The position numbers and the translations under genes are program-made. This document shows, piece by piece, positions 9,468 to 49,256 of a stretch of 64,000 nt of DNA. The stretch is from Streptomyces mutabilis (GTDB lineage Bacteria > Actinomycetota > Actinomycetes > Streptomycetales > Streptomycetaceae), in NCBI RefSeq assembly GCF_014649815.1, contig NZ_BMTT01000021.1, forward strand, positions 19,058 to 83,057, written 5' to 3'. The notes under the pieces are model-generated. The model was given only the letters and a program-made list of their open reading frames with translations. It was not told the DNA's origin and searched no databases. The first letter of the stretch is position 1. Each line of letters begins with the position of its first letter.

Positions 9468-9483
9468 CTAGGAAATTCCGGCT
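9468..9483. promoter_or_regulatory. PAS-LuxR operator 2 in the exporter/PKS divergent region
   Basis: CTAGGAAATTCCGGCT keeps the first half of the PimM consensus with one mismatch (A for the third G) and diverges at the end. The centre is 44 bases from operator 1, so each divergent promoter may have its own site. Confidence 0.6.
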
Positions 9484-9518
9484 ACCCCGAGATCGACACT
9501 GCACCAGGGTGTCCGCGA

Positions 9519-37346
<27,828 letters not shown>

Positions 37347-37362
37347 GGGAGGGAGATTTTCG

Positions 37363-40300
37363 GTGACCACACCCAAGGACAGCACCGACAAGGTCGTCGA
37401 GGCGTTGCGGGCGGCCGTGAAGGAGACCGAGCGGCTGCGCACGCAGAACCAGCGGCTGGTCGCGGCCACCACCGAGCCGATCGCGATCGTCGGCATGGCG
37501 TGCCGGTTCCCGGGCGGCGTCGCGTCGCCCGAGGACCTGTGGCGGCTCGTCGCCGCCGGCGACGACGCCATCACGCCGGTCCCCGCCGACCGCGGCTGGG
37601 ACATCGGGGAACTGGCGGGCGGCGACACCACGCTGCTCGGCGGCTTCCTGCCGGACGCCGCCGACTTCGACCCCGCCTTCTTCGGCATCTCGCCGCGCGA
37701 GGCGCTGGCGATGGACCCGCAGCAGCGGCTGCTGCTGGAGACCTCGTGGGAGGCGTTCGAGCGGGCCGGCGTCGACCCGGCGTCCCTGCGCGGCAGCCGG
37801 ACCGGCGTGTTCGTCGGCACCAACGGCCAGGACTACGCGTACCTGATGGTGCGCTCGCCCGCGGAGAGCACGGGCGAGGTGGGCACCGGCATCGCGGCCA
37901 GCGCCATGTCCGGCCGGCTCTCCTACACCCTGGGCCTCGAAGGACCGGCGGTCACGGTGGACACGGCGTGCTCGTCGTCGCTGGTGGCGCTGCACTGGGC
38001 GGCACAGGCCCTGCGCGCCGGCGAGTGCACGCTGGCGCTGGCCGGCGGCGTGAACGTGATGAGCACGCCGGGCGCACTGGTGGAGTTCTCCAAGCAGGGC
38101 GGCCTCGCCTCCGACGGGCGCTGCAAGGCGTTCGCCGACGAGGCCGACGGTACCGGCTGGGCCGAGGGCGCCGGCATGCTCCTGCTGGAGAGGCTGTCCG
38201 ACGCCCGCCGCAACAACCACCCGGTGCTCGCGATGGTGCGCGGCTCGGCCGTCAACCAGGACGGCGCGTCCAACGGCTTCACCGCGCCGAGCGGGCCGTC
38301 GCAGCAGCGGGTGATCCGCGCGGCGCTGGCCAACGCCCGGCTCACCGAGAACGACGTCGACGCCGTGGAGGCGCACGGCACGGGCACCGCGCTCGGCGAC
38401 CCGATCGAGGCACAGGCCCTGCTGGCGACCTACGGCCGCGACCGGGAACGCCCGCTGCTGCTGGGCTCCGTGAAGTCGAACCTCGGGCACACCCAGGCCG
38501 CCGCGGGCGTCGCAGGCGTGATCAAGATGGTGCAGGCCATGCGGCACGGCGTGCTCCCGCGCACCCTGCACGCACGGAACCCGTCCTCCCACGTGGACTG
38601 GTCGGCGGGCTCGGTTGAGCTGCTGACCGAGGAGACGCCCTGGCCGGAGACGGGGCGGCCGCGCCGTGCCGCCGTGTCGTCGTTCGGCATCTCCGGCACC
38701 AACGCGCACACCGTCCTGGAGCAGGCGCCCGAGCCGCCGCCGGCCGAACAGCGCCCGGTACGCGACGTGGTGCCGTGGATCGTGTCCGGCCGGACGCTGC
38801 CCGCACTGCGGGAGCAGGTCGCGCGGCTGGTCGCGCACGTCGGGGCGACGACGAGCGCCGCCGACGTGGCCGCCGTACTGGCCACCGGCCGAACCGCCCA
38901 CGAACTCCGGGTCGCCGCCGTCGGCCGTGACACCGCGGACCTCGCGGCGGCGCTGTCCGCGTGGGCGTCGGGCGACCCCGCGCCGGGCGTGGTGTCGGAC
39001 ACCGCCGCACGGACCGGGAAGCTGGCCGTGCTGTTCACCGGCCAGGGCTCGCAGCGGCTCGGCATGGGCCGCGACCTGCACGCCCGGTACCCGGTGTTCG
39101 CCGAGGCCTTCGACGAGGTCGCCGCCGAGCTGGACCGGCACCTGCCCGGCTCGGTCCGTGACGTCCTCTGGGGCGCCGACGCCTCCACCCTGAACAGCAC
39201 GAACTGGTCGCAGCCCGCCCTGTTCGCCGTCGAGGTGGCGCTCTACCGGCTCGTCGAGTCCTGGGGCGTACGGGCCGACCTCGTCGCCGGCCACTCGCTC
39301 GGTGAGATCACCGCCGCGCACGTGTCCGGGGTGCTGGACCTGGCCGACGCCTGCCGGCTGGTCGCCACCCGCGCCGTACTGATGGGTGCGCTGCCGGCCG
39401 GCGGCGCGATGCTCGCCGTGGCGGCGGCCGAGGAGGACGTCGCGCCGCTGCTGGACGCCGCGGTGTCGGTGGCGGCGGTCAACGGCCCGACGGCGGTGAT
39501 CGTCGCCGGCGACGAGGACGCGGTCGAACGCGTCGCCGCCGCGGCCGACGAGCGCGGCTGGAAGCACAAGCGGCTCACGGTGTCGCACGCCTTCCACTCG
39601 GCGCACATGGACCCGATACTGGGCGACTTCGCCGACGCCCTCGCGGGCCTCGAGTTCGGCGACGTACGGATCCCGCTGGTGTCGTCCGTGACCGGAACGG
39701 TCGCCGAGGCGGCGCAGATCCGCGACGCCGCCTACTGGGTGGCACACGTGCGGCGACCGGTCCGGTTCGCCGACGGCGTGCGCGCGCTGCTCGCCGCCGG
39801 GGCGACGACCTTCCTGGAACTGGGCCCCGACGCCACGCTGTGCGCGATGGTCGAGGACACCGCGCCGGATCCCGTCACCGCCATCCCCGTGCTGCGTGCG
39901 GGCCGCGACGAGGAGACCACCGTGGTGAGCGCGCTCGCGCGTCTGTTCGCACGCGGCGAGCACGTCGCGTGGGACGCGTTCTTCGTGCCGCTCGGGACAC
40001 GTCCGGTGGACCTGCCCACCGCCGCGTTCCAGCGCTCCCGGTTCTGGCCGGACGGCGGTGTGGGCGGCGACGTCGCGTCGGTCGGGCAGTCGGCGCTCGG
40101 CCACGCGCTGCTCGGCTCGTCCGTGGAACTGGCCGGCGACGGCGGCGTGGTGCTCACCGGCCGGCTCTCCCTGGCCACCCAGCCGTGGCTGGCGGACCAC
40201 GTCATCCTGGGCCGGATCCTGTTCCCCGGCACGGGATTCGCGGAGCTGGCGCTGCGCGCCGCCGACGAGGCCGGCGCGGGCGCCGTCGAGGAGCTGACCC

Positions 40301-42729
40301 TGTCGGTGCCGCTGGAGCTGCCCCGGCACGGCGCCGTCGCCGTCCAGGTGCGGGTGGGCGCGGCCGGCGAGGACGGCCGGCGGTCGGTGGGCGTCTGGTC
40401 CCGCGACGCCGGGCACGTCGGCGAGTGGCTCCAGCACGCCGCTGGCACGCTCGGAGCCGAAAGCCCGGACGTCGATACGGAGTTCGCGGCGGCGTGGCCG
40501 CCGCCCGGCACCGACCAGGTCGACCTGGCCGGCTTCTACGACGGCGGTGACTACGGTCCGGCCTTCCAGGGCCTGCGCGCGGTGTGGCGGCGGGACGGCG
40601 AGGCGTTCGCGGAGGTGGCGCTGCCCGCCACGGCCCGCTGTGCGGACCGGATGGGCATCCACCCGGCGCTGCTCGACGCCGTGCTGCACGCCGTCGGCTG
40701 GGTCGAGTCCGCGGACGGCGGCCGTGGCGTGCTGCCGTTCTCGTGGGAGGACGTGGCCCTGCACCGCACGGGCGCGACCATGCTGCGCGTGCGGCTCACC
40801 CGCGGCGGCCACGAGGCCGTCGGCATCGAGGCGGTGGACGGCGCGGGCCGGCCCGTGGTGACCGTGGGCAAGCTGGTGCTGCGCGCGCCGTCGCAGGAGG
40901 ACACGGCGCGCCGTCCCGACTGGCTGTTCCGCGTCGACTGGACACCGCTCGCCGTCCGGCCGGTGACCGGGACCTTCGTGGTGCTCGGCGCCGAGCCGGG
41001 CGAACTCGCCGGCGCGGTGCGGCACGACACCGTCGGCGCCGCGCTCGCCGCCGGACCGGATGTGGTGTTCGCGCCGGTCACCGGCGCCTCCGTGCTCGAC
41101 GCGACGACACGGGCGCTCGGCCTGGTCCAGGAATGGCTCGCCGACCGGCGCGCCGAGGACGTGCCGCTGGTGTTCGTCACCGACGGCGCCGTGTCCGGTG
41201 CGGACGTCCCGGCCGCCGGCGTGTGGGGCCTGGTGCGCACCGCACAGGCCGAGAACCCGGGACGCTTCCTGCTGCTCGACGCCGCCGCCGAGGAGTGGCC
41301 GCTGCTCGCGGTGGCACCGGAACTGGTGACGGCGGGGGAGACCCAGGCCGTCATCGAGGACGGCACCGTGAAGGCCGGCCGGCTGGCCCGGTTCGCCGGC
41401 GAGGAGCGGCCGTCCGACTGGAACCCGGACGGCACGGTGCTCGTCACCGGCGGCACCGGCGGCCTCGGCGCGCAGCTGGCCCGGCACCTCGTCATGGAGC
41501 ACGGAGTACGGAAGCTGCTGCTGCTCAGCAGGCGCGGCCTCGGGGCGCCCGGCGCGGGCGAGCTGGCGGCCGAGCTCATCGGGCGCGGTGCGGAGGTCGA
41601 CATCGTCGCCTGCGACGCCGCGGACCGCGACGCCCTGGCCGCCGTCCTCGCAGGGCGCACGGTCACCGCCGTCGTGCACGCCGCGGGGCTGCTGGACGAC
41701 GGCGTCGTCACCGCACTCACCCCGGAGCGACTCGACGGCGTGCTCCGGCCCAAGGTGGACGCCGCCCGGCACCTGCACGAGCTGACGGCCGACCTGGACG
41801 CGTTCGTGCTGTTCTCCTCCGTCGCGGGCACGCTCGGCAGCCTCGGCCAGGGCAACTACTCCGCCGCGAACGCCGCCCTCGACGCGCTCGCCCGCGAGCG
41901 GCACGCGGACGGTCTGAAGGCGCTGTCGCTGGCGTGGGGCCCGTGGTCGCAGGACGCCGGTATGACCGGTGCGCTGACCGAGGCCGACATCAAGCGCATG
42001 GCGGACTCCGGCTCCGCGCCGCTCACGGTGGCGCAGGGCCTCGCGCTCTTCGACGCGGCCGTCGCCACCGACGAGCCGGTGCTCGTGCCGCTGGCGGTAC
42101 GCCCCGGCGCCCTCGGCGGCGCGCCGCATCCGCTGCTGCGTGACCTCGTGCGCTCGCGACGCCGCCGCCCGTCGGCCGAGGCGACACCGGCGATGCCGGT
42201 CACGGACCGGCTCGCAAGGCTGGACGAGCAGGCGCGTACGCGGTTCGTCCTGGACCTGGTGCGTGCCGAGGTGGCGGCGGTGCTGGCGCACGACTCCACG
42301 GACGGCATCGCCGACGACCGGGAGTTCCGTGACCTGGGCATGGACTCGCTGACCGCCGTGGAGCTGCGCAACCGGCTCGTGACGGCCACCGGGCTGCGGA
42401 TGTCCGCGACCCTGGTGTTCGACTACCCGACCCCCGCCGCGCTCGCCGACCACCTGCTGTCCCGGCTCGGCGGCACGGCCACCGCCGAGGCGCAGGCCCC
42501 GAACCTGCTCGCGGAGCTGGACCGGCTGGAGTCCGCGCTGGCGGGCGCCGATCCCGACCCGATCACCCGCGCCGGCATCACGGCCCGGCTGCGGGGCCTC
42601 GCAGCGCAGTGGGCCACCACCGACGCGGCACCCGACGGCGAGGCCGTCACGGAACAGATCTCCTCGGCCAGCACCGACGAGATCTTCGCCTTCATCGACA
42701 ACGAGCTCGGCCGGATCAACGACCGCTGA
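37363..42729 (+). CDS. pimS3: Type I polyketide synthase, one module (PimS3 type)
   Basis: A 1788-residue single-module PKS, close to PimS3 in length. The GTG start at 37363 has GGAGGGAG upstream and lies 16 bases after the preceding PKS stop. N-terminal docking helix ([18 protein letters not shown]), then KS with Cys203, AT with GHSLGE near 645 and HAFHS near 742 (malonyl), DH with His946 in [10 protein letters not shown] and LLDAVLH, KR with GGTGGLG near 1359, LDDG and Tyr1499 in GNYSAAN, and ACP with Ser1662 (GMDSL). The expected product is a C=C, corresponding to C4=C5, the bond later epoxidised by the PimD-type P450. The C-terminus has an amphipathic docking segment ([12 protein letters not shown], then [14 protein letters not shown]). 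Its N-terminal helix differs from those of the neighbouring PKS proteins, suggesting a specific handover from the six-module protein. Confidence 0.94.
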   Translation: MTTPKDSTDKVVEALRAAVKETERLRTQNQRLVAATTEPIAIVGMACRFPGGVASPEDLWRLVAAGDDAITPVPADRGWDIGELAGGDTTLLGGFLPDAADFDPAFFGISPREALAMDPQQRLLLETSWEAFERAGVDPASLRGSRTGVFVGTNGQDYAYLMVRSPAESTGEVGTGIAASAMSGRLSYTLGLEGPAVTVDTACSSSLVALHWAAQALRAGECTLALAGGVNVMSTPGALVEFSKQGGLASDGRCKAFADEADGTGWAEGAGMLLLERLSDARRNNHPVLAMVRGSAVNQDGASNGFTAPSGPSQQRVIRAALANARLTENDVDAVEAHGTGTALGDPIEAQALLATYGRDRERPLLLGSVKSNLGHTQAAAGVAGVIKMVQAMRHGVLPRTLHARNPSSHVDWSAGSVELLTEETPWPETGRPRRAAVSSFGISGTNAHTVLEQAPEPPPAEQRPVRDVVPWIVSGRTLPALREQVARLVAHVGATTSAADVAAVLATGRTAHELRVAAVGRDTADLAAALSAWASGDPAPGVVSDTAARTGKLAVLFTGQGSQRLGMGRDLHARYPVFAEAFDEVAAELDRHLPGSVRDVLWGADASTLNSTNWSQPALFAVEVALYRLVESWGVRADLVAGHSLGEITAAHVSGVLDLADACRLVATRAVLMGALPAGGAMLAVAAAEEDVAPLLDAAVSVAAVNGPTAVIVAGDEDAVERVAAAADERGWKHKRLTVSHAFHSAHMDPILGDFADALAGLEFGDVRIPLVSSVTGTVAEAAQIRDAAYWVAHVRRPVRFADGVRALLAAGATTFLELGPDATLCAMVEDTAPDPVTAIPVLRAGRDEETTVVSALARLFARGEHVAWDAFFVPLGTRPVDLPTAAFQRSRFWPDGGVGGDVASVGQSALGHALLGSSVELAGDGGVVLTGRLSLATQPWLADHVILGRILFPGTGFAELALRAADEAGAGAVEELTLSVPLELPRHGAVAVQVRVGAAGEDGRRSVGVWSRDAGHVGEWLQHAAGTLGAESPDVDTEFAAAWPPPGTDQVDLAGFYDGGDYGPAFQGLRAVWRRDGEAFAEVALPATARCADRMGIHPALLDAVLHAVGWVESADGGRGVLPFSWEDVALHRTGATMLRVRLTRGGHEAVGIEAVDGAGRPVVTVGKLVLRAPSQEDTARRPDWLFRVDWTPLAVRPVTGTFVVLGAEPGELAGAVRHDTVGAALAAGPDVVFAPVTGASVLDATTRALGLVQEWLADRRAEDVPLVFVTDGAVSGADVPAAGVWGLVRTAQAENPGRFLLLDAAAEEWPLLAVAPELVTAGETQAVIEDGTVKAGRLARFAGEERPSDWNPDGTVLVTGGTGGLGAQLARHLVMEHGVRKLLLLSRRGLGAPGAGELAAELIGRGAEVDIVACDAADRDALAAVLAGRTVTAVVHAAGLLDDGVVTALTPERLDGVLRPKVDAARHLHELTADLDAFVLFSSVAGTLGSLGQGNYSAANAALDALARERHADGLKALSLAWGPWSQDAGMTGALTEADIKRMADSGSAPLTVAQGLALFDAAVATDEPVLVPLAVRPGALGGAPHPLLRDLVRSRRRRPSAEATPAMPVTDRLARLDEQARTRFVLDLVRAEVAAVLAHDSTDGIADDREFRDLGMDSLTAVELRNRLVTATGLRMSATLVFDYPTPAALADHLLSRLGGTATAEAQAPNLLAELDRLESALAGADPDPITRAGITARLRGLAAQWATTDAAPDGEAVTEQISSASTDEIFAFIDNELGRINDR

Positions 42730-42774
42730 ACTCCGCTCCCTCCGCTCACTCCGCACCGAAAGGCAGCCACCGCG

Positions 42775-45700
42775 ATGGCGGACGACACAAAGCTGGTCGA
42801 GTACCTGAAATGGGTGACGGCCGATCTGCACCGGACCCGGCGCCGACTTGAGGAGGCCGAGTCCGGCCACCACGAGCCCGTCGCGATCGTGGGCATGGCC
42901 TGCCGGTTCCCCGGCGGCGTCACCAGCCCCGAGCAGCTGTGGGAGCTGGTCGCCGAAGGCCGCGAGGGAATCGTGCCCTTCCCGGCCGACCGCGGCTGGG
43001 ACCTGGACCTGCTCTCCGGCGAGGGCCCCGGCCACAGCGCCACGCTGCGGGGCGGCTTCCTGCACGACGTCGCCGGGTTCGACGCGGGCTTCTTCGGCAT
43101 CTCGCCGCGTGAGGCCGTGGTGCTCGACCCGCAGCAGCGGCTGCTGCTGCAGACGTCGTGGGAGGCGTTCGAGCGGGCCGGCATCGATCCGGCGTCGCTG
43201 CGCGGCAGCCGCACCGCGGTGTTCGCCGGCACCGACGGACAGGACTACGCCTCGCTGGTACTGGACTCCGTCGAGGACGCGGAAGGACACGCCGGCACGG
43301 GCATCGCGGCGAGCGCGATCGCCGGCCGGCTGTCCTACACGTTCGGCCTCGAGGGCCCCGCGGTCACCGTGGACACCGCCTGCTCGTCGTCGCTGGTGGC
43401 GCTGCACCTGGCGGCGCAGGCGCTGCGGGCGGGGGAGTGCGACCTCGCGCTGGCCGGCGGCGTCACCGTGATGTCGACCGCGCTCCGGTTCGCCGGCTTC
43501 ACCCGCCAGGGCGCGCTCGCGTCGGACGGGCGCTGCAAGGCGTTCGCGGACGCCGCCGACGGCACCGGCTGGTCCGAGGGCGCCGGCATGTTCGTGGTGG
43601 AGAAGCTGTCCGACGCACAGCGGCTGGGCCACCCCGTCTGGGCCGTGGTGCGCGGCTCCGCCGTCAACCAGGACGGCGCGTCCAACGGCTTCACCGCCCC
43701 CAACGGGCCGTCCCAGCAACGGGTCATCGAGCAGGCACTGGCCAGCGCCGGGCTCTCCGCCGGCGACGTCGACGTGGTCGAGGCGCACGGCACCGGCACC
43801 CGGCTCGGCGACCCGATCGAGGCGCAGAGCCTGCTCGCCACCTACGGCCAGGACCGCGAGCGGCCGGTGCTGCTCGGCTCCGTGAAGTCAAACATCGGCC
43901 ACACACAGGCCGCGGCCGGTGCGGCCGGCGTCATGAAGATGGTCATGGCGATGCGGCACGGCGTCGTCCCGCAGACGCTGCACGTGGACGCGCCCTCGTC
44001 CCACGTGGACTGGACCGAGGGCGCGGTCGAGCTGGCGACGGCCGCCACGCCGTGGCCGGAGACCGGACGTCCGCGCCGGGCCGGTGTGTCCTCGTTCGGC
44101 GTGAGCGGCACCAACGCCCACACGATTCTGGAGCAGGCGCCCACGCAGGACGCGCTCACGGAGGACGCGCCCACGCAGGACACCTCGGTTAGCGCGCCGG
44201 AGACGTCGGTAATCCCGTGGGCGCTGTCGGCGAAGACCGCCGCGGCGCTCCGTGACCAGGTGGCCGCGCTGGTGGAGCGCGTCGGCCGGGAGCCGGACTG
44301 GAACGCCGCGGACGTCGCGGCGGCGCTCGCCGCACGCACCGGGTTCGAGCACCGCGTGGTGGCGACCGGCCGCACGAGGCACGACCTGGCCGGTGCGCTC
44401 GCGGAGTGGGCCGCCGACGGCACGGCACCGGGCGTCGTGGCCGGCACGGTGGCGCGCGGGCGGCTGGGGATCGTCTTCACCGGACAGGGCTCGCAGCGCC
44501 TGGGCATGGGCCGCGAGCTGTACGAGCGCTTCCCGGTCTTCGCCGAGGCGTTCGACGCCGCCGTCAAGGAGCTGGGCACCGAGGTCCGCGACGTGATGTG
44601 GGGCGGGGACGCCGAGGTGCTCGACCGCACGCGCTGGTCGCAGCCGGCGCTGTTCGCGCTGGAGGTGGCGCTCTACCGGCTGGTGGAGTCGTGGGGCGTA
44701 CGACCGGACTCCGTGGGCGGGCACTCGCTGGGCGAGATCACCGCCGCGCATGTCGCGGGCGTGCTGTCGCTGGCCGACGCGTGCCGTCTCGTGACCGCGC
44801 GGGCGGAGCTGATGGGTGCCCTGCCCGAGGGCGGCGCGATGCTCGCCGTATCGGCGGTGGAGGCCGACGTGGTCGCCGTGCTCGGCGAGGGGGCGACCGT
44901 CGCGGCGGTGAACGGACCGGCGGCGACCGTCGTCGCGGGCGGGACGGAAGCGGTGGAGCGGGTCGCCGCCGTGGCGGCCGGGAGAGGCTGGAAGCACAAG
45001 CGGCTGCCGGTGTCGCACGCGTTCCACTCGGCGCTGATGGACCCGATGCTCGACGGCTTCGCCGCCGCCCTCGCTGACGTCACGTTCGCGCGGCCGACGA
45101 TCGGCCTGGTCTCCGGCGCCCCGACCGACCCCGGCTACTGGGTGCGGCACGTCCGCGAGCCGGTCCGGTTCCTGGGCACCGTCACCGCCATGGCCGAGGA
45201 CGGCGTGACCACCTTCCTGGAGCTGGGGCCCGACGGCACGCTCTCCGCGATGATCGCGGCGACCGTCGACACCGCCGCCACGGTGCCGCTGCTGCGGCGG
45301 GACCGCCCGGAGGAGGAGTCGGCCGTCACCGCGCTCGCGCGCCTGCACACCCGCGGTGTCGCCGTCGATCTGCGCGCGGTGCTGCCGCCGGCGCGGCCGG
45401 TGGATCTGCCGACCTACCCCTTCCAGTACGTCCGCTACTGGCCGCAGGCCCGCTCCGGCGCGGCCGACGTCACGGGCGCCGGTCTCGACTCGGTGGCGCA
45501 CCCGCTGCTCGGCGCGGCCGTCGAACTCGCCGATGGCGACACCCTGCTGACCGGACGGCTGTCCCTGCGCACCCATCCGTGGCTGGCGGACCACGTCGTG
45601 GCCGGCGCCGTCGTGTTCCCGGCCACCGCCTTCGCGGAGCTGGCGTTCCGCGCGGCCGACGAGGTCGGCTGCGACACCGTCGAGGAACTCACCATCGCGG

Positions 45701-48700
45701 CCCCGCTCGCCCTGCCCGAGACCGGGGCGGTCGCGGTGCAGGTACGGGTCGCCGCCGCCGACGAGCGGGGACGCCGCCGCATAGGCGTGTTCTCCCGCCA
45801 GGACGCGATCGGCGGCGAGTGGCTGCCCCACGCCACCGGCACCCTCACCACCGGCGGCGTGTCCGGCGCGACCGTGGCGTGGCCGCCGTGCGACGCCGAA
45901 CCCGTCGACATCGGCTCGCACTACGACGGCTTCGGCTACGGCCCGGCGTTCCAGTGCCTGCGCGAGGTGCGGCGGGCCGGCGACACCGTGTACGCCGAGG
46001 TGGCGCTGCCGAACTCGATCGGGGACGCCGCGGACTTCGGCGTGCACCCGGCACTGCTCGACTCGGTGGTGCAGGCGGTCGCGTTCCTGCCGGAGGCCGC
46101 CGGCCGTGTGCTGGCGCCGTTCTCGTGGGAGGGCGCCACGCTGCACGCCTCCGGACCGGCGCTGCTGCGCGTGGCGATCACGTCGCTCGGCGGCGATGCC
46201 GTCTCCGTCACGGCGGTCGACGCGACCGGCCGCCCCGCGGTGTCGGTGGCGTCGCTGGCTCTGCGTGAGCCCGTCGCCGCCGGGCCGGTGCGGCCGGAGT
46301 CCGACTGGCTGTTCCGCCTCGACTGGACGCCGGTCGACGTCGCCCCGGTGACGGGCGGGCGATGGGCGGTGCTCGGCGCCGATACCCTCGGTCTCGGTGC
46401 CGCGTTGGTGGGCGCGGGCTGCGACGTCGTCGGCTACGGCGACACCCCGGACACGGTGCTGGCCACACGGCCCGATCTCGTACTCGCGCCCGTCACGGGC
46501 GATTCGGTGCAGGACGCCACCGCATCGGCGCTTGCCCTGCTCACGACCTGGCTGGCCGACGAGCGTGCCGACGACGTGCCGCTCGTGCTGGTCACCTCCG
46601 GTGCGACGACCGGCGCGGACGTGCCCGCGGCGGGCGTGTGGGGTCTCGTACGGGCGGCCCAGGCCGAGAACCCGGGCCGGTTCCTGCTGCTCGACGTCGA
46701 CGACACGGAAGCGTCGCGGCTGCTCGTCGCGGCGGCGCCCGGCCTGCTGGACGACGGCGAGACACAGGCCGTCCTCACCGGCGGCGCGGCCGCCGTCGCA
46801 CGGCTGGCGAGGTTCGGCACCGCGCCGGAACCCCGGGCGTGGGACCCGGACGGCACGGTCCTCGTCACCGGCGGCACCGGCGGCCTCGGCAGCGCGTTGG
46901 CCCGGCACCTCGTCGCGGAACGGGGCGTGCGCAAACTGCTGCTGGTCAGCCGGCGCGGCCCGGAGGCGCCGGGCGCGCGGGAGCTGGCGGCCGAGCTGAT
47001 CGAGCAGGGCGCCGACGTCACGCTGGCGGCGTGCGACGTGGCCGACCGTGACGCGGTGGCCGCCCTCCTGGCCGAGCACCCGGTCCGGGCGGTCGTGCAC
47101 ACGGCGGGCGTGCTGGACGACGGCGTGCTCGACACGCTGACGCCGGAGCGGCTGGCGGCCGTGCTGCGGCCGAAGGTGGACGCGGCGCAGCACCTCGACG
47201 AACTCGTCGGCGACGTGGACGCGTTCGTGCTGTACTCCTCGCTCTCGGGCGTGATGGGCGGCGCCGGCCAGGGCAACTACGCGGCCGCCAACGCCGCCTT
47301 GGACGCCGTCGCGGCCCGGCGCCGCGCCGCCGGGCGTCCCGCGCTGTCGCTGGCCTGGGGCGCCTGGGCACAGGATGCCGGCATGACGGAGGCGCTGTCG
47401 CAGGCCGAGATGCGGCGGATGGCGAACTCGGGTTCGATGCCGCTCACCGTGGCGCAGGGCATGGCCCTGTTCGACGCCGCGTCCGCCACCGACGAGGCAC
47501 TGCTCGTGCCGCTCGCGGTGAAGCCCGGGGTGAGGGGCGGACCGGCCACGCACCCGATCCTGCGCGGCCTGCTGCGGTCCCCGCGCCGCCGCGCCGCCGC
47601 GGACGCGTCCGAGGTGTCCACGGCGACGCTGCGCGACCGGCTGAGCGGGCTCTCCGCCGCCGACCAGGACACGGTGCTGTGTGAGCTGATCACCGACTAC
47701 GCGGGGGCCGTGCTCGGCCACGCCGACGCGAGCGACATGGACCCGGAGCGCGACTTCCTGGAGGCCGGCTTCGACTCGCTGATGTCGGTGGAGCTGCGCA
47801 ACCGGCTCGCCGACACGGTCGGTCTCCGGCTGCCCAGCACGGTCGTACTCGACCACAAGTCGCCCGCCGAGCTGGCCCGGTGGCTGCGCGGCCAGCTCGC
47901 CGAACACGTCGGCCCGGCCCCGGAGAGCACGGCCGGGCGGTCCGGCGACACCGTCGGCAAGGTGTACTTCGACGCGGTCCGGGCGGGCAAGGTCGACGAG
48001 GGCTGGGAGCTGCTCAAGGCCATCGCCCTCACCCGGCCGCTGTTCGAGTCGCCGGCCGAACTGGAGGAGCTGCCCGAGCCCGTCACCCTCGCGGACGGGC
48101 CGGCCGGGCCGCGGCTGATCTGCATCAGCTCACCCGTGTCCGTCGGCGGCGCGCACCAGTACGCCCGTATCGCCGCCCACTTCCGCGGCGACCGTGGTGT
48201 GCAGGCGCTGCCGCTGGTCGGCTTCGCGGCGGGGGAGGGCCTGCCCGGCTCGGCGCAGGCCATCACACGGGCCGTCGCGGAAAGTGTGCTGCACGCCAGC
48301 GACGGGGACCCGTTCGTGCTGGTCGGCCACTCGTCGGGCGGTGCGCTGGCCCTGGCGGTGGCCGGGCTGCTGGAGACCATGTGGGGTGTGCGCGCCGACG
48401 GCGTGATCATGCTGGACACGCTCAGCCTGCGGCACGAACACGGGGACAGCGTGGATTACCGGCAGCTGGCCAGGAGGTTCATGGGCGAGACGGACTCGGC
48501 CACCGTGACGGTGGACAGCAACCGGCTGTCGGCCATGGCGCACTACCTCAACCGCATGTCCGCCCTGGAGGTTCCGCCGACCACTGCGCCGACGCTGCTG
48601 GTGCGATGCAGCGTGCCCCTGCTCGGTGACCCCGACGCGAGCGTGGAGCACGGGCAGCAGGAGCTGCTCGTCCCCGCCCGGACGGTCCGCACCATCGACG

Positions 48701-48777
48701 CCGACCACTTCTCGCTGGCGCAGCGGGACTCCCACGTCACGGCGACCGTCATGAAGGAGTGGCTGGCCACGCTGTGA
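42775..48777 (+). CDS. pimS4: Type I polyketide synthase, final module with thioesterase (PimS4 type)
   Basis: A 2000-residue last-step PKS, close to PimS4 in length. The ATG at 42775 follows AAAGG and a 45-base gap. N-terminal docking helix ([17 protein letters not shown]), KS Cys203, AT GHSLGE/HAFHS (malonyl), DH with His940 in [10 protein letters not shown] and LLDSVVQ, KR with GGTGGLG near 1361, LDDG and Tyr1502, ACP Ser1668, then a fused thioesterase from about 1730. The thioesterase has GHSSGG (Ser1853), Asp1881 in MLDTL and His1978 in DADHFSL, a complete triad. It should form C2=C3 and release the chain by ring closure onto C25-OH to give the 26-membered lactone. The ACP reads [14 protein letters not shown]. 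Two strong stem-loops follow the stop, ending the three-gene PKS transcript. Confidence 0.95.
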   Translation: MADDTKLVEYLKWVTADLHRTRRRLEEAESGHHEPVAIVGMACRFPGGVTSPEQLWELVAEGREGIVPFPADRGWDLDLLSGEGPGHSATLRGGFLHDVAGFDAGFFGISPREAVVLDPQQRLLLQTSWEAFERAGIDPASLRGSRTAVFAGTDGQDYASLVLDSVEDAEGHAGTGIAASAIAGRLSYTFGLEGPAVTVDTACSSSLVALHLAAQALRAGECDLALAGGVTVMSTALRFAGFTRQGALASDGRCKAFADAADGTGWSEGAGMFVVEKLSDAQRLGHPVWAVVRGSAVNQDGASNGFTAPNGPSQQRVIEQALASAGLSAGDVDVVEAHGTGTRLGDPIEAQSLLATYGQDRERPVLLGSVKSNIGHTQAAAGAAGVMKMVMAMRHGVVPQTLHVDAPSSHVDWTEGAVELATAATPWPETGRPRRAGVSSFGVSGTNAHTILEQAPTQDALTEDAPTQDTSVSAPETSVIPWALSAKTAAALRDQVAALVERVGREPDWNAADVAAALAARTGFEHRVVATGRTRHDLAGALAEWAADGTAPGVVAGTVARGRLGIVFTGQGSQRLGMGRELYERFPVFAEAFDAAVKELGTEVRDVMWGGDAEVLDRTRWSQPALFALEVALYRLVESWGVRPDSVGGHSLGEITAAHVAGVLSLADACRLVTARAELMGALPEGGAMLAVSAVEADVVAVLGEGATVAAVNGPAATVVAGGTEAVERVAAVAAGRGWKHKRLPVSHAFHSALMDPMLDGFAAALADVTFARPTIGLVSGAPTDPGYWVRHVREPVRFLGTVTAMAEDGVTTFLELGPDGTLSAMIAATVDTAATVPLLRRDRPEEESAVTALARLHTRGVAVDLRAVLPPARPVDLPTYPFQYVRYWPQARSGAADVTGAGLDSVAHPLLGAAVELADGDTLLTGRLSLRTHPWLADHVVAGAVVFPATAFAELAFRAADEVGCDTVEELTIAAPLALPETGAVAVQVRVAAADERGRRRIGVFSRQDAIGGEWLPHATGTLTTGGVSGATVAWPPCDAEPVDIGSHYDGFGYGPAFQCLREVRRAGDTVYAEVALPNSIGDAADFGVHPALLDSVVQAVAFLPEAAGRVLAPFSWEGATLHASGPALLRVAITSLGGDAVSVTAVDATGRPAVSVASLALREPVAAGPVRPESDWLFRLDWTPVDVAPVTGGRWAVLGADTLGLGAALVGAGCDVVGYGDTPDTVLATRPDLVLAPVTGDSVQDATASALALLTTWLADERADDVPLVLVTSGATTGADVPAAGVWGLVRAAQAENPGRFLLLDVDDTEASRLLVAAAPGLLDDGETQAVLTGGAAAVARLARFGTAPEPRAWDPDGTVLVTGGTGGLGSALARHLVAERGVRKLLLVSRRGPEAPGARELAAELIEQGADVTLAACDVADRDAVAALLAEHPVRAVVHTAGVLDDGVLDTLTPERLAAVLRPKVDAAQHLDELVGDVDAFVLYSSLSGVMGGAGQGNYAAANAALDAVAARRRAAGRPALSLAWGAWAQDAGMTEALSQAEMRRMANSGSMPLTVAQGMALFDAASATDEALLVPLAVKPGVRGGPATHPILRGLLRSPRRRAAADASEVSTATLRDRLSGLSAADQDTVLCELITDYAGAVLGHADASDMDPERDFLEAGFDSLMSVELRNRLADTVGLRLPSTVVLDHKSPAELARWLRGQLAEHVGPAPESTAGRSGDTVGKVYFDAVRAGKVDEGWELLKAIALTRPLFESPAELEELPEPVTLADGPAGPRLICISSPVSVGGAHQYARIAAHFRGDRGVQALPLVGFAAGEGLPGSAQAITRAVAESVLHASDGDPFVLVGHSSGGALALAVAGLLETMWGVRADGVIMLDTLSLRHEHGDSVDYRQLARRFMGETDSATVTVDSNRLSAMAHYLNRMSALEVPPTTAPTLLVRCSVPLLGDPDASVEHGQQELLVPARTVRTIDADHFSLAQRDSHVTATVMKEWLATL

Positions 48778-49024
48778 CTCCGTGACCGCGGTCGGTCGGG
48801 TCGCCGGCGCCGGCGACCCGACCTCGGCCGTACCCGACACACAGCACTACGGACGAACAGACGAACAGACGAACAAAGACACAGCGTGCGCCCGCGAGCA
48901 GAAAGCGTGCGCACGCTGTGCCGTACATGGAACCGATAGGGAACGGAGAAGGGCCGGGGACCAGCGGAGCGGAACCGCCCCGCTGGTCCCCGGCCCCTGT
49001 GCGGCCGTAGGAGTGGGAGAACCC
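48778..49024. terminator. Tandem stem-loops between the PKS and tailoring operons
   Basis: This 247-base convergent spacer holds two perfect inverted repeats. CACAGCGTGCGC at 48880-48891 pairs with 48909-48920 (12 bp), and the 17-base arm at 48951-48967 pairs with 48980-48996 across a 12-base loop. The right part of the first hairpin also contains the 14-base palindrome AGCGTGCGCACGCT (48904-48917). Between the PKS stop and the first hairpin lies a short direct repeat, ACGAACAG twice plus a partial third copy, at 48853-48876. No gene is seen. Confidence 0.75.
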
Positions 49025-49219
49025 CTAGTGGATCAGAGTGATCGTGCCGGACGGGCAGACCTGCGCCGCCATCCTCGCGGCGGCGGCCTGCGTGGCGTCC
49101 GGCTCGGCCTCGAGCACCTCCACCAGGCCGTCCTCCTCGCCCTGGTCGAACAGCGCCGGCGCCGTCAGTACGCACTGACCCGCGCCGACGCACCGGCTCC
49201 TGTCCACATTGATCTTCAT
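49025..49219 (-). CDS. pimF: 3Fe-4S ferredoxin, P450 redox partner (PimF type)
   Basis: A 64-residue ferredoxin. Cys10, Cys16 and Cys55 (the last in CPSG) give the CX5C...CP pattern of single-cluster [3Fe-4S] bacterial ferredoxins that donate electrons to P450s. The acidic surface is typical. It is the last gene of the four-gene minus-strand operon and lies 37 bases after the P450 gene, the arrangement of PimG/PimF, so the adjacent P450 is its likely partner. It may also serve the distant PimD-type P450, which has no ferredoxin of its own nearby. The stop faces the tandem hairpins. Confidence 0.93.
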   Translation of the reverse strand: MKINVDRSRCVGAGQCVLTAPALFDQGEEDGLVEVLEAEPDATQAAAARMAAQVCPSGTITLIH

Positions 49220-49256
49220 GACTTCGTTCCTCCCGGACTCACCGGACTCACCGGAC

